In this document: positions 54,711-63,049 of the stretch, one piece after another
How positions within the stretch are numbered: position 1 is the first letter of the stretch
Layout of the letters: every line of letters begins with the position of its first letter
Origin: Bacteroidota bacterium
Lineage (GTDB): Bacteria; Bacteroidota; Bacteroidia; 2-12-FULL-35-15
DNA length: 64,000 bases
NCBI GenBank assembly: GCA_003151815.1
Contig: PLYN01000060.1
Location: forward strand, 1-64,000
Reading direction: 5' to 3'
Made by a program: the position numbers and the translations under genes
Notes under the pieces: model-generated
Databases searched by the model: none
What the model was told of the DNA's origin: nothing
The model's input: the letters and a program-made list of their open reading frames with translations, nothing else

Positions 54711-54841
54711 ATCTTCTTAATGGCGATTTCCAAAACAAATGTTTACAGTTAATAATAATCCTCATTATGATGTAGGTGTAAAAATTAAACAGCTAAATTT
54801 TGTAAATTCAAAATTAAGATGGGTGCGTTAATATTTTTAAT

Positions 54842-55648
54842 ATGGAAAATAATAATACAGTTCTTATTGCTTTAATGAATTCCAAAATTGATTTTGAAAT
54901 TGCTAAAACTGAACGGTGGTATAGGATTCCTGTGAAGTCAGCTCCCCCAATTCTAAAACAAGGCAAACTAAAAATTATAGCTTTTTATCAGACTAAAATA
55001 TTTGTAAATGAAAAATATTCAATTAGCTATTATGGAATTGTGGATAAAATTTCAATAGTAAAACGAAAAGAATTATTTCCAGAAGAGGTTCAAAATAGTA
55101 AAACAGATAATGATTATTATAAAATAGAATTTCTCCCATTGCTTAAATTAGAAAATCCAATTATTAGTAAACGAGGCAGACTGCTTGTTTTTATTCCTAC
55201 TTCTAAAGAAAAGTTTTTTAAAGCAAGAGAATTAAATCATCTTTTTAATGATAGCAAATTAGAAGATATACTTTGGGGAAAATTTGAAGAAAAGAAAATA
55301 GCTGCTGAAAGACAATTGTATTATAAGGCAGGAGAAAATAATTGGTTCATTCTCGATTTTGCTGTTTTTTGTAAAACAAGAAATATCAATATAGAGTGTG
55401 ATGGCGATAAATATCATACAGAAAAACCAGCAGTGCAATATGATAAAAATAGAAATAATTTTTTGGAAAGCAAAGGCTGGTCAGTATTAAGATTTACGAC
55501 TGAAAATTTAACTAAAGACTTAGACAAATCTGTAAATATTGTTTGTGAAACTATTAATAAATATGGCGGTGTGCAAGATGAAGTTGATTTAGAAAATTAT
55601 CATTTTATAAGACGGGATGATGATACGCAATTGGGATTGTTTGATTAG
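54842..55648 (+). CDS. DUF559-type (Vsr-like) nuclease protein
   Basis: A 268-residue protein. The N-terminal ~130 residues are a beta-rich region of unknown type (KTERWYRIPVKSAPPILKQGKLKIIAFYQTKIF in order). The C-terminal part is a restriction-endonuclease-like domain: ILDFAVFCKTRNINIECDGDKYH, with Asp172, Glu185, Asp187 and His192, then FLESKGWSVLRFTTENL. This fits DUF559/Vsr-like nucleases. No methylase or partner nuclease is adjacent. The gene is enclosed by two copies of the smpB 3' end, implying insertion. It might act in defence or repair; the target is unknown. Confidence 0.8.
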   Translation: MENNNTVLIALMNSKIDFEIAKTERWYRIPVKSAPPILKQGKLKIIAFYQTKIFVNEKYSISYYGIVDKISIVKRKELFPEEVQNSKTDNDYYKIEFLPLLKLENPIISKRGRLLVFIPTSKEKFFKARELNHLFNDSKLEDILWGKFEEKKIAAERQLYYKAGENNWFILDFAVFCKTRNINIECDGDKYHTEKPAVQYDKNRNNFLESKGWSVLRFTTENLTKDLDKSVNIVCETINKYGGVQDEVDLENYHFIRRDDDTQLGLFD

Positions 55649-55680
55649 GGAAATATTTTACTATAACGCTTATATATCCT

Positions 55681-55718
55681 ATTATTTCAGCTGCCTATTT
55701 GTTTCCCTGTCAACATCT
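55681..55718 (-). repeat. right member of smpB-end direct repeat
   Basis: The 3' end of the intact smpB, matching 54673-54710 at 34 of 38 positions in the same orientation. Together they form a direct repeat with a period of 1008 bases. This is the arrangement left when an element integrates at the 3' end of a gene and restores the reading frame. Confidence 0.7.
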
Positions 55719-56170
55719 CGTTTTTTGATATCATCGCGTTTATCAAACAGCTTTTTTCCTTTAGCCAATGCTATTTCAAGCTTTGCATACCCTTTGTCAT
55801 TAATAAATAAACGCAAAGGAATAATTGTTAATCCCTGATTTTTTAATTTATCCTGAAGTTTTTCTAATTCGCGTTTATTGAGTAATAATTTCCGGTCGCG
55901 TTTTTCCTCTACATTATTATAAGTGCCATTAAAATAATGAGCAATATGCATGTTTCTGATGTATAATTCATTATTCCCTTTTAAAGGATTGTCTTTGTTT
56001 CTTTTGGTCATAATAAACACACAAAATGCGTCTGTTATTATCGATTTCCCTTCACGAATAGATTTTATTTCTGTACCGCTTAATTGTATTCCGGCAATAT
56101 ATTTATCAAGAAATGAATATTCAAAAGAAGCTTTTTTGTTTTTAATATTGATAACATTTTCTGCGGTCAT
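55682..56170 (-). CDS. smpB: SsrA-binding protein SmpB
   Basis: Partner of tmRNA in trans-translation, which frees stalled ribosomes. Its 162 residues contain NKKASFEYSFLDKYIAGIQLSGTEIKSIREGKSII in family order, then FVFI-like strands, RKLLLNKRELEKLQ, GLTIIPLRLFINDKGYAKLEIALAKGKKLFDKR and the basic tail DIKKRDVDRETNRQLK, which enters the mRNA channel. It begins 29 bases after mntH on the same strand. Its 3' end is duplicated about 1 kb away beyond the nuclease gene. Confidence 0.96.
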   Translation of the reverse strand: MTAENVINIKNKKASFEYSFLDKYIAGIQLSGTEIKSIREGKSIITDAFCVFIMTKRNKDNPLKGNNELYIRNMHIAHYFNGTYNNVEEKRDRKLLLNKRELEKLQDKLKNQGLTIIPLRLFINDKGYAKLEIALAKGKKLFDKRDDIKKRDVDRETNRQLK

Positions 56171-56199
56171 AGTATTACAAAGGTAAAGATTTAGTGTGA

Positions 56200-58071
56200 C
56201 TATTTTACTATCAACACAGGTACTTTAACATTGTGCCTTACCGCATCCAAAGTTGTACCCAGGATCATATCTTTAAATGCTCTGTGACCATGAGCTCCCA
56301 TTACAAGTAGATCACAATTCATATTATTTACAATTTCAGGAATACTTTTTTTAGGATTTCCAAAACCAAGTTGGGTACGAATTTTAAAACCTTTCGATTC
56401 CAGATCAATCTTATATTTTTCTAAATTTTGCTTGTCTGATAGTGTCTCAAGGTCATCAATTTCGCTTCCCATCATACGTGCGCCTGCGGTTTCAACTATG
56501 TGTATTAAAATGTATTCTGCATCTTTTCCACCTTGAGCAATAGCATTACTGATGGCTTTGTTATCGCTGGTACTAAAATCTACAGTTACGGCAATGCAAT
56601 GGTATTTTATTCCGCTAATGATGTCTAATGTTTCTATTTCTCCGTCAGGGACATGACTTCGTATACGCTTTACTTTTTTGATTATTGGGCCGAACGTAAT
56701 ATAAAACAAGAAAATTCCTGCTGCAATAACAATCGGAACAACAGTGAAATATAATAATGCAGGGTTTTTAGAATTGTGTATCCATCCCGAAACGGTTTCT
56801 ATAACTAGGTTTGCATTGAGTATAACAATAACAGAAGCCACAACCCAAGCACAAATTTTCACCCATATCGAGTTGGCAAATTGTCCCATTTTATTTCTGT
56901 CACTTGTTAGATGAATCAGAGGTATGACGGCAAAACCTAATTGTAAGCTTAGCATTACCTGACTAAAAATAAGTAATTCTCCTGTAGCGCCTTCACCATA
57001 AATGTATATAACTATAAATGCAGGGATGATTGCTATTAAACGTGTGATGAGCCTGCGTAACCAAGGTTGAATGCGGAGATTTAAATATCCTTCCATTACA
57101 ATTTGTCCTGAAAGAGTACCGGTAAGTGTAGAACTTTGTCCGGCAGCAATTAGTGCAACGGCAAACAGGATAGGAGCAACGCTCGTTCCTAAAATATCAC
57201 TCAGTAATTTATATGCATCCTGAATTTCTGAAACTTCATTATGACCTGTTGCAAAAAAGGTTGCAGCTGCAAGTATTAATATTGCTGCATTTACAAACAA
57301 AGCTAAATTTAAGGCAATAAACGTATCAATAAAATTAAACTTAATAGCTTCTTTAATTCCTTTATCGGTACGTTCTATTTTTCGTGTTTGAACCAATGAT
57401 GAATGGAGATATAAATTGTGTGGCATTACCGTCGCGCCGATAATTCCGATAGCTATATACAATGCGCTGTGGTTAGGTATCGATGGAATGAAACCTTTTA
57501 CAAGTTCGCCGGCATCAGGTTTTGAAAATATTAATTCAGCAATAAAAGCAATCCCAATTGTTGTGATGAGCGCTAAAATAAAAGCTTCCATCTTACGCAT
57601 TCCATAGCGTGATAATATCAATAATATTAAAGTATCCAACACAGTAAATGCAACACCGGCTAAAAGGGGGAGATGAAATAACAATTGTAAACCTATCGCC
57701 ATTCCGATCACTTCGGCTAAATCACATGCTGCAATTGCTATTTCAGCTAATATCCAATTAAAAAAGTTTACAATGGGAGGGTAGGTAGCTCTCGATGCTT
57801 GTGCAAGATCCAAGCCTCTTACCAAACCTAATTTAGCACTTAAACTTTGTAATAGCAAAGCCATAAGGTTGCTCATTAAAAGTACCCACAGTAATTTATA
57901 TCCAAATTGACTGCCTCCGGCTATATCTGTTGCCCAATTGCCCGGGTCCATATATCCAACGCTTACCAAATATGCCGGACCCATGAACGCAAATAGTTTT
58001 TTCCAAAAACCGGTTTTGCTAATGGTTTCAACGCTTTCGTGAACTTCCGATAGTGATTTATTGCTTTTCAT
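56200..58071 (-). CDS. mntH: Nramp manganese transporter fused to a UspA domain
   Basis: A 623-residue protein. Residues ~25-450 are an Nramp proton/divalent-metal symporter with 11 or so helices, including the metal site VGYMDPGNWATDIAGGS and the sixth-helix MPHNLYLHSSL. After a linker (KRIRSHVPDGEIETL) residues ~480-623 form a UspA domain (IAVTVDFSTSDNK, MGAHG-x9-GT ATP loop). Manganese import is most likely, given the adjacent mntR. The fused stress domain would sit in the cytoplasm and may sense nucleotide or energy state. The start is just 8 bases from a repeat hairpin. Confidence 0.94.
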   Translation of the reverse strand: MKSNKSLSEVHESVETISKTGFWKKLFAFMGPAYLVSVGYMDPGNWATDIAGGSQFGYKLLWVLLMSNLMALLLQSLSAKLGLVRGLDLAQASRATYPPIVNFFNWILAEIAIAACDLAEVIGMAIGLQLLFHLPLLAGVAFTVLDTLILLILSRYGMRKMEAFILALITTIGIAFIAELIFSKPDAGELVKGFIPSIPNHSALYIAIGIIGATVMPHNLYLHSSLVQTRKIERTDKGIKEAIKFNFIDTFIALNLALFVNAAILILAAATFFATGHNEVSEIQDAYKLLSDILGTSVAPILFAVALIAAGQSSTLTGTLSGQIVMEGYLNLRIQPWLRRLITRLIAIIPAFIVIYIYGEGATGELLIFSQVMLSLQLGFAVIPLIHLTSDRNKMGQFANSIWVKICAWVVASVIVILNANLVIETVSGWIHNSKNPALLYFTVVPIVIAAGIFLFYITFGPIIKKVKRIRSHVPDGEIETLDIISGIKYHCIAVTVDFSTSDNKAISNAIAQGGKDAEYILIHIVETAGARMMGSEIDDLETLSDKQNLEKYKIDLESKGFKIRTQLGFGNPKKSIPEIVNNMNCDLLVMGAHGHRAFKDMILGTTLDAVRHNVKVPVLIVK

Positions 58072-58079
58072 TTTTTATT

Positions 58080-58111
58080 CCTCTCTCCATGTGGAGAGGT
58101 TAGGGCTGAGG
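58080..58111. repeat. CCTCTCC/GGAGAGG hairpin repeat
   Basis: CTCTCCATGTGGAGAG forms a 6-bp hairpin with loop ATGT, followed by GTTAGGGCTGAGG. The block resembles a widespread repeat with the words GGAGAGG and GGG-TGAGG, known to me from memory only. It fills the mntR-mntH gap and supplies the last codons and the stop of mntR. Confidence 0.6.
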
Positions 58112-58768
58112 TTTTAAAATCACCAATATATTTTTAGCCACATCATTACTAATAAAAAGGGTATTACGTTTGTTTATTGTTATTTGTAATGAACGATCGA
58201 ATACAACTACATCTTTTATTTTAATTTCATTTCCCAAAGCAATTCCTGATTTATCCAGATATTGTAAAAATGCAGCAGAGTGGTCAACAACACCAGTCAT
58301 TATACATACATCACTTTTATTGAACTTAGATAATAATTGTGATTTAGGAATATTTAATTTTCCTTTCGCATCCGGTATCGGATCACCATGGGGATCAACT
58401 TTTGGAAAGTTTAAGAACTTGTCGATTTGTTCAATTAATTTATCTGAATTTATATGTTCCAGTTGCTCAGCAACATCATGTACTTCATCCCATTTAAAAT
58501 CAAGTTTCTCAACTAAAAACATTTCCCATAAACGATGTTTTCTGATAATATTAAGCGCTACCTTTTCGCCTTTTGCAGTGAGTGTAACACCTTGATATTT
58601 TTGATAATTGATAAGTTTTTTGGCGAAAAGTTTTTTGAGCATATCCGTTACCGAAGCTGCTTTTGTGTTCATCTTTTCAGCAATGGCATTGGTGCTGATA
58701 GTATCGCCTTCCGATTCTATCAGTTTGTAAATTGCTTTAATATAATTTTCTTCTGTAAATGAATTCAT
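58100..58768 (-). CDS. mntR: DtxR-family manganese-dependent regulator MntR
   Basis: A 222-residue metal-responsive repressor. It has an N-terminal winged helix (EENYIKAIYKLIESEGDTISTNAIAEKMNTKAASVTDMLKKLFAKKLI, in motif order), a dimerisation domain with metal ligands (NIIRKHRLWEMFLVEKLDFKWDEVHDVAEQLEHI) and a C-terminal FeoA/SH3-like domain (LGNEIKIKDVVVFDRSLQI). Its context with a porin and mntH points to manganese. It begins four bases after the porin gene. Its last residues (KPQP) come from a repeat. Confidence 0.93.
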   Translation of the reverse strand: MNSFTEENYIKAIYKLIESEGDTISTNAIAEKMNTKAASVTDMLKKLFAKKLINYQKYQGVTLTAKGEKVALNIIRKHRLWEMFLVEKLDFKWDEVHDVAEQLEHINSDKLIEQIDKFLNFPKVDPHGDPIPDAKGKLNIPKSQLLSKFNKSDVCIMTGVVDHSAAFLQYLDKSGIALGNEIKIKDVVVFDRSLQITINKRNTLFISNDVAKNILVILKPQP

Positions 58769-58772
58769 TTAA

Positions 58773-60200
58773 TTAAAATTCTATGTGCGTGCGGATAGCA
58801 TAGATATTTACAGGACCTCTATCTTTATTATACCCTGGATTTACTGCAAACTGATAATCGGCAGTTACCCATAAATAGGGCTTTAATTTTACTTTGTAAA
58901 AAGTTTCCATAATCTGCTCGCAGCCATAATGCGTTAGTTTTCCATCTCCTATTATAAATCCATATCCTCCCGCATTCAAATAATCGCGATGATCTGCTGA
59001 TATGCCATTTACCACGCAGGCAATTCCGAAATTATCAGTAGGTCGTTTAATGATATCTCCACATATACGTATTCCTATTGTTGCTGTTTGGTCTATTTCG
59101 GTAAACGCCCAAGTGGCTGTTTGCCCATTATTCCAGCCTATACGTGAAAAAATACCAATATTGTTGGTAAGCTCTTGGTTAAAACTTATGCCGAAACCAT
59201 ATTTAACACCGTATTGAGCGCCTGTTGCGGTACCATCAATTACATTGATAATCGAGCTATCCCCTTTCTTTATTTCACTTATGGCTGTTTTATAAGATGG
59301 CGCTAACGAATAATTGGCATATCCTAAAAAATGTAAATTTCCCGGATGATTTTTTATTTTAAATTTCCTTTCATACTCCGCTGTATTGCCATTTGCTTTT
59401 TTAATATTAAGGTCATAAACTTGAGAATTCGCGAGTTTCGGAACAAGCACGCTTGATATACGAATAGCATACGTTGGTTCAATAATTTCTACCACACCTC
59501 CCCAAGTATAACCGCGTGTATTCGCCGGATAATCCCAAGCACCATTATCCATTAAAGCCCAGTTCATAAATTCACTACGAGGGTCGTGAGCATACGCGTT
59601 ATCATCAAAAAAATCGGCTAAACTAAATTTACCTAATGTTACTGTTATGCGTGATGTTGGAATGTTATCTGCCAATTGATTTTCTTCTCCATTACAATGT
59701 TCAGTCTTACATTTTTTTCTTAAAGCAAAATGCTGCTCAAAATAGCCGCGAGCCATGTATAAAGCCGGTGCCGGATTTCCAACCCGAAAGGTTTCTCCGT
59801 TTGCAGCGCCTGCAAGTCCAAGTGCGTAGCTCATGCCCTTTCCGCCTGCTATCTCAGGATCCACAAAAATAGCTGCTCCCTTCCATAATTTTCTGCCTAT
59901 ATATAAAGTTGATGTCACCGACATGGCTATTTCTGAGGTGTCGTGCAAACTATTCCTGCCTGAATACCTGGCATTAAAACCCGGATGTCCCTGCACAATA
60001 TCCGTAAACTGAAAATGACAACTCCATTTCTCCAACGAATCAAAACGGTTTGCTAAAAGCCCTTTATAATGATTATCAATATCATTTCCCTGCGCATTTA
60101 CTTTTTCTGAAAAAGAAAACAACAAGGCAAGAACTATTCCTGTTTTTAATGCTTTTAACAGGTTGTGAATCGTAACAGCATTGAATAAATATTTCGTCAT
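58773..60200 (-). CDS. outer-membrane porin, OprB-like
   Basis: A 475-residue protein with a signal peptide ending KVNAQ (about residue 37), followed by a beta-barrel pattern typical of OprB/carbohydrate-selective porins: WSCHFQFTDIVQGHPGFNARYSGRNSL, LYIGRKLWKGAAIFVDPEIAGGKG, RITVTLGKFSLADFFDDNAYAHDPRSEFMNWALMD and a last strand ending IRTHIEF (terminal Phe). Although its family is called carbohydrate porin, the operon with mntR and mntH suggests a manganese-entry channel, as with MnoP-type channels elsewhere; that is inference. Confidence 0.85.
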   Translation of the reverse strand: MTKYLFNAVTIHNLLKALKTGIVLALLFSFSEKVNAQGNDIDNHYKGLLANRFDSLEKWSCHFQFTDIVQGHPGFNARYSGRNSLHDTSEIAMSVTSTLYIGRKLWKGAAIFVDPEIAGGKGMSYALGLAGAANGETFRVGNPAPALYMARGYFEQHFALRKKCKTEHCNGEENQLADNIPTSRITVTLGKFSLADFFDDNAYAHDPRSEFMNWALMDNGAWDYPANTRGYTWGGVVEIIEPTYAIRISSVLVPKLANSQVYDLNIKKANGNTAEYERKFKIKNHPGNLHFLGYANYSLAPSYKTAISEIKKGDSSIINVIDGTATGAQYGVKYGFGISFNQELTNNIGIFSRIGWNNGQTATWAFTEIDQTATIGIRICGDIIKRPTDNFGIACVVNGISADHRDYLNAGGYGFIIGDGKLTHYGCEQIMETFYKVKLKPYLWVTADYQFAVNPGYNKDRGPVNIYAIRTHIEF

Positions 60201-60243
60201 AATTTCAATTTAACAGATAAAAAAATCAATTTAATATTTAAGA

Positions 60244-60251
60244 CAAATATA
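60244..60251 (-). promoter_or_regulatory. candidate -7 box of the porin-mntR-mntH operon
   Basis: On the minus strand TATATTTG matches the Bacteroidota -7 consensus TAnnTTTG and lies 43 bases before the porin start codon. A clear -33 box was not found at the usual distance, so support is partial. Confidence 0.4.
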
Positions 60252-60281
60252 TGAATATAATTTAATATAGCATTAAATATT

Positions 60282-60299
60282 TTTTAGATTAGTCTAAAA
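60282..60299. promoter_or_regulatory. DtxR/MntR-like operator palindrome
   Basis: TTTTAGATTAGTCTAAAA is an 18-base palindrome with perfect 7-base arms, TTTTAGA and TCTAAAA. Its core TTAGxTTAGxCTAA resembles the classical DtxR-family box. It lies 82 bases upstream of the porin gene, whose operon includes mntR, so autoregulation by manganese is likely. Binding is inferred from symmetry, similarity and location. Confidence 0.65.
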
Positions 60300-60331
60300 T
60301 ATTATTTATAACATAGCAGATTAAAATAAAA

Positions 60332-60431
60332 TGCCACAGATTACGCAAATTCACACGGATTTTTTTTCACAGATTATATTAATGAATCAATCTGTGTATC
60401 TAATCCGCGAAAATTAGCGAAATCTGTGGCA
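60332..60431. repeat. ~44-bp inverted repeat, GCCACAGATT type
   Basis: The left arm (60332-60375) begins TGCCACAGATTACGCAAATT and the right arm (60389-60431) read on the other strand begins TGCCACAGATTTCGCTAATT. They match at roughly three quarters of positions with a 13-base spacer, so the transcript could form a long hairpin. The element lies between the divergent porin and pyrD genes, next to the MntR-like operator. The word is one I recall from many genomes. Confidence 0.75.
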
Positions 60432-60475
60432 AACCTCAATAAATTAATTTAATTTCGTGATTAGATTTTTATCCT

Positions 60476-61510
60476 ATGTATAAAACAATCATAAAACCCG
60501 TTTTATTTCTTTTTCAGCCCGAAACAATTCATCACATTGTTTTTAAAATCATAAAGTTTTTATCTTCCATTCCCAGCTTTTCAACGATCATTCGGAGAAT
60601 CTATATAATAGATGATAAACGTTTGGAGCGTAAATTATTCGGACTTACATTTCCTAATCCGGTGGGACTTGCGGCTGGTTTTGATAAAGATGCAAAATTG
60701 TTTGATGAGTTGGGTAACTTCGGATTTGGTTTTATTGAAATAGGAACCCTTACTCCTAAAGCACAACCGGGAAACGAAAAACCGAGAATGTTTCGATTGC
60801 CCGAGGATGAAGCATTGATAAATCGGATGGGATTCAATAATAGTGGCGTTGATGCTGCTGTTGAGCGTTTGAAAAAACGTAGATCAAGAATTATTGTTGG
60901 TGGCAATATCGGTAAAAATAAAAACACTCCCAATGAAGAAGCTGTAAATGATTACTCAATATGCTTTGAAGCACTTTTTGATTATGTAGATTATTTTGCT
61001 GTCAATGTTAGTTCGCCGAATACTCCAAACCTTCGTGCACTGCAAGATAAGGCACCATTAACACATTTATTAAAGCATTTAAAAGAGATCAATTCGCAAA
61101 AGAAAAACCCAAAACCAATCCTATTAAAAATTGCACCTGATCTGACAAATGCCCAATTGGATGATATTATTGACATAGTTAAAGAAACAAAAATTGATGG
61201 TGTAATAGCAACAAATACAACCATTTCGAGAGAAGGGCTAAAGACTCAAAACTTAAAACTAAAGACTCAAAACGGTGGTTTAAGTGGAAAACCTTTATCT
61301 AAAAGATCTACTGAAGTTGTCAAATATTTGAGTGATAGATCCAATAAAGCATTTCCAATTATTGCTGTTGGTGGGATCCATACGGCTGATGATGCAATAG
61401 AAAAATTAAATGCAGGAGCGAGTTTAGTGCAAATTTATACAGGTTTCATTTATGAAGGACCGGGTATTGCTAAACGAATTAATAAAAAAATATTAGCGAA
61501 TAGCCAATAA
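60476..61510 (+). CDS. pyrD: dihydroorotate dehydrogenase (quinone, class 2)
   Basis: Oxidises dihydroorotate to orotate in pyrimidine synthesis, passing electrons to quinone at the inner membrane. An N-terminal amphipathic region ([17 protein letters not shown]) is the class 2 membrane helix pair. FMN and substrate motifs are [51 protein letters not shown] (base Ser), NTTISREGL and GGLSGKPL. Residues 255-266 ([11 protein letters not shown]) come from a 15-base tandem duplication of intergenic-repeat character that replaces a variable loop. The length of 344 is normal. Confidence 0.96.
   Translation: MYKTIIKPVLFLFQPETIHHIVFKIIKFLSSIPSFSTIIRRIYIIDDKRLERKLFGLTFPNPVGLAAGFDKDAKLFDELGNFGFGFIEIGTLTPKAQPGNEKPRMFRLPEDEALINRMGFNNSGVDAAVERLKKRRSRIIVGGNIGKNKNTPNEEAVNDYSICFEALFDYVDYFAVNVSSPNTPNLRALQDKAPLTHLLKHLKEINSQKKNPKPILLKIAPDLTNAQLDDIIDIVKETKIDGVIATNTTISREGLKTQNLKLKTQNGGLSGKPLSKRSTEVVKYLSDRSNKAFPIIAVGGIHTADDAIEKLNAGASLVQIYTGFIYEGPGIAKRINKKILANSQ
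61238..61273 (+). repeat. tandem 15-base word inside pyrD
   Basis: CTAAAGACTCAAAAC occurs at 61238-61252 and again at 61259-61273, a period of 21 bases, giving the in-frame [11 protein letters not shown]. The word style (AAAGACTCAAAACT, AAACTTAAAACT) is like the intergenic repeats of this window rather than ordinary coding sequence. Confidence 0.8.
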
Positions 61511-61549
61511 GGCAATAGTTATAAGCTATTTAGAAAAACTTATCGTAAG

Positions 61550-63049
61550 ATGAAACTAAACAAATTTATTTGGGACATATATAAACAATCCGAGGAAGGA
61601 CAAAAAATAATTAATTTATTTGAAAATGGTACTTGTGAAGAAATAGTAGAGTTTGCAAAAATAGAAGTCAAGACAAAATCGGAAACATTTAATCTTTGTG
61701 AATTTATAAACGACATATCTAAATATATTTCAGAACCAATAATTCCCGAACCAAATAAAATTAATTTAGAAACTGCTAAAATAATTATTGAGGATATTGC
61801 AAAAAATGGTTTTAAATTAAAATTTGAAGATGGAGAAATTGAAGAGTGTTCAGCGGAAGGATATGACATTCTTTATTTAGTTCCAGTTATTTCAATCAGT
61901 TTATTTAATATAAATCCTCAATACTTTAAACCATATTTTTTTAGAACTAAATTTAAACTCCTTACTCAAATAGCAGACGCATTTGAAATTGAATTGCCCG
62001 AAGTTCCATTAAAAAGATATAAAGAAGAACGCATAAATTATTATTGGAAACTATGTGAAACCTTTTACTATTTTCAAGAAGAAAATAAATTAACCCCTTC
62101 TGAATTTTGTGCCTTCTTGTATGACTTCGCGCCAAAATTTATTTCTGAAAGTGAACAAGCTCTTTCAGAACTTCCAAAACCAACACAAGTATGGATGGTT
62201 GGAGGTGACCAAGGAGGACGCGATATGGACTTTTTAGATAGTGATGAAATAGGAAGGACACATTTTTGGCAAGGAAATGTGGATACAAAACGAGGCGATA
62301 TAATAATTATGTATTGCCTTACACCAAGAAGTTATATTCATTCAATTTGGAGAGCAATATCAGATGGTATTGCCGACCCTTTCTTTCATTACTACGGCAG
62401 CATTTATATTGGAGAAGGCAAAAAAATTGCGCCAATTTCTCTTAAAGAATTAAAAGCAGACGAATATTTTAGCAAACATCCATTAGTAAGAAAAAACTTA
62501 CAAGGTTTAAATGGTTATCCATTCACTTCTGATGATTATCAACGCTTACAACAAATGATAATTAATAATGGAGGAAATATACAAGACCTTCCTCAACCTT
62601 ATAGTCCTGCTTTTTCAGATAATGAAAATCTAAACAATGAAAGAGAAGTTGAGATAACGCTTATTGAACCATTTTTACACGAGCTCGGTTATACTGATAA
62701 ACATTGGGTAAGACAACTTTCAGTACGAATGGGAAGAGGCGAAAGAAATTTTCCAGATTATGCTTTTCTCACACAAGCAGAGAAAAATTATGAAGAAGCG
62801 TCAATGCTTATTGAGGCAAAATATTGGATAAAAAATAACAAAGAATTAGAAGAAACTTTTAAACAAGTATGGTCATACGGACAACGGCTAACAGCAAAAG
62901 TTTTAGTTATCGCTGACAAGAACGCAATTTGGATTTACGAAAGAAACAATGATAGTTTTGACCGAACTAAATACATAAAAAAATATTGGAAAGAACTCGA
63001 ACAACCTGACAACTTTAAAGATATAAAACGAATAATAGGACGAAAATAA
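61550..63049 (+). CDS. EVE-like domain plus PD-(D/E)XK nuclease protein
   Basis: A 499-residue cytoplasmic protein without signal or membrane segments. Residues ~1-205 are helical and unrecognised. Residues ~212-355 look EVE/PUA-like: VWMVGGDQGGRDMDFLDSDEIGR, WQG, RGDIIIMYCLTP and, later, LKADEYFSKHPLVRKNLQGLNGYPF. The C-terminal ~130 residues resemble the HsdR N-terminal nuclease: EVEITLIEPFLHELGY, FPDYAF (Asp403), MLIEAKYW (Glu422, Lys424) and YGQRLTAKVLVIADKNAIWIYER. EVE domains read modified bases, so this may be a single-protein modification-dependent restriction enzyme. No partner gene is adjacent. The fold assignments are by eye. Confidence 0.7.
   Translation: MKLNKFIWDIYKQSEEGQKIINLFENGTCEEIVEFAKIEVKTKSETFNLCEFINDISKYISEPIIPEPNKINLETAKIIIEDIAKNGFKLKFEDGEIEECSAEGYDILYLVPVISISLFNINPQYFKPYFFRTKFKLLTQIADAFEIELPEVPLKRYKEERINYYWKLCETFYYFQEENKLTPSEFCAFLYDFAPKFISESEQALSELPKPTQVWMVGGDQGGRDMDFLDSDEIGRTHFWQGNVDTKRGDIIIMYCLTPRSYIHSIWRAISDGIADPFFHYYGSIYIGEGKKIAPISLKELKADEYFSKHPLVRKNLQGLNGYPFTSDDYQRLQQMIINNGGNIQDLPQPYSPAFSDNENLNNEREVEITLIEPFLHELGYTDKHWVRQLSVRMGRGERNFPDYAFLTQAEKNYEEASMLIEAKYWIKNNKELEETFKQVWSYGQRLTAKVLVIADKNAIWIYERNNDSFDRTKYIKKYWKELEQPDNFKDIKRIIGRK

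Noticed and set aside
58170..58595. 141-residue plus-strand ORF inside mntR
   Set aside because: Antisense to conserved MntR domains; Ser/Cys-rich shadow translation.
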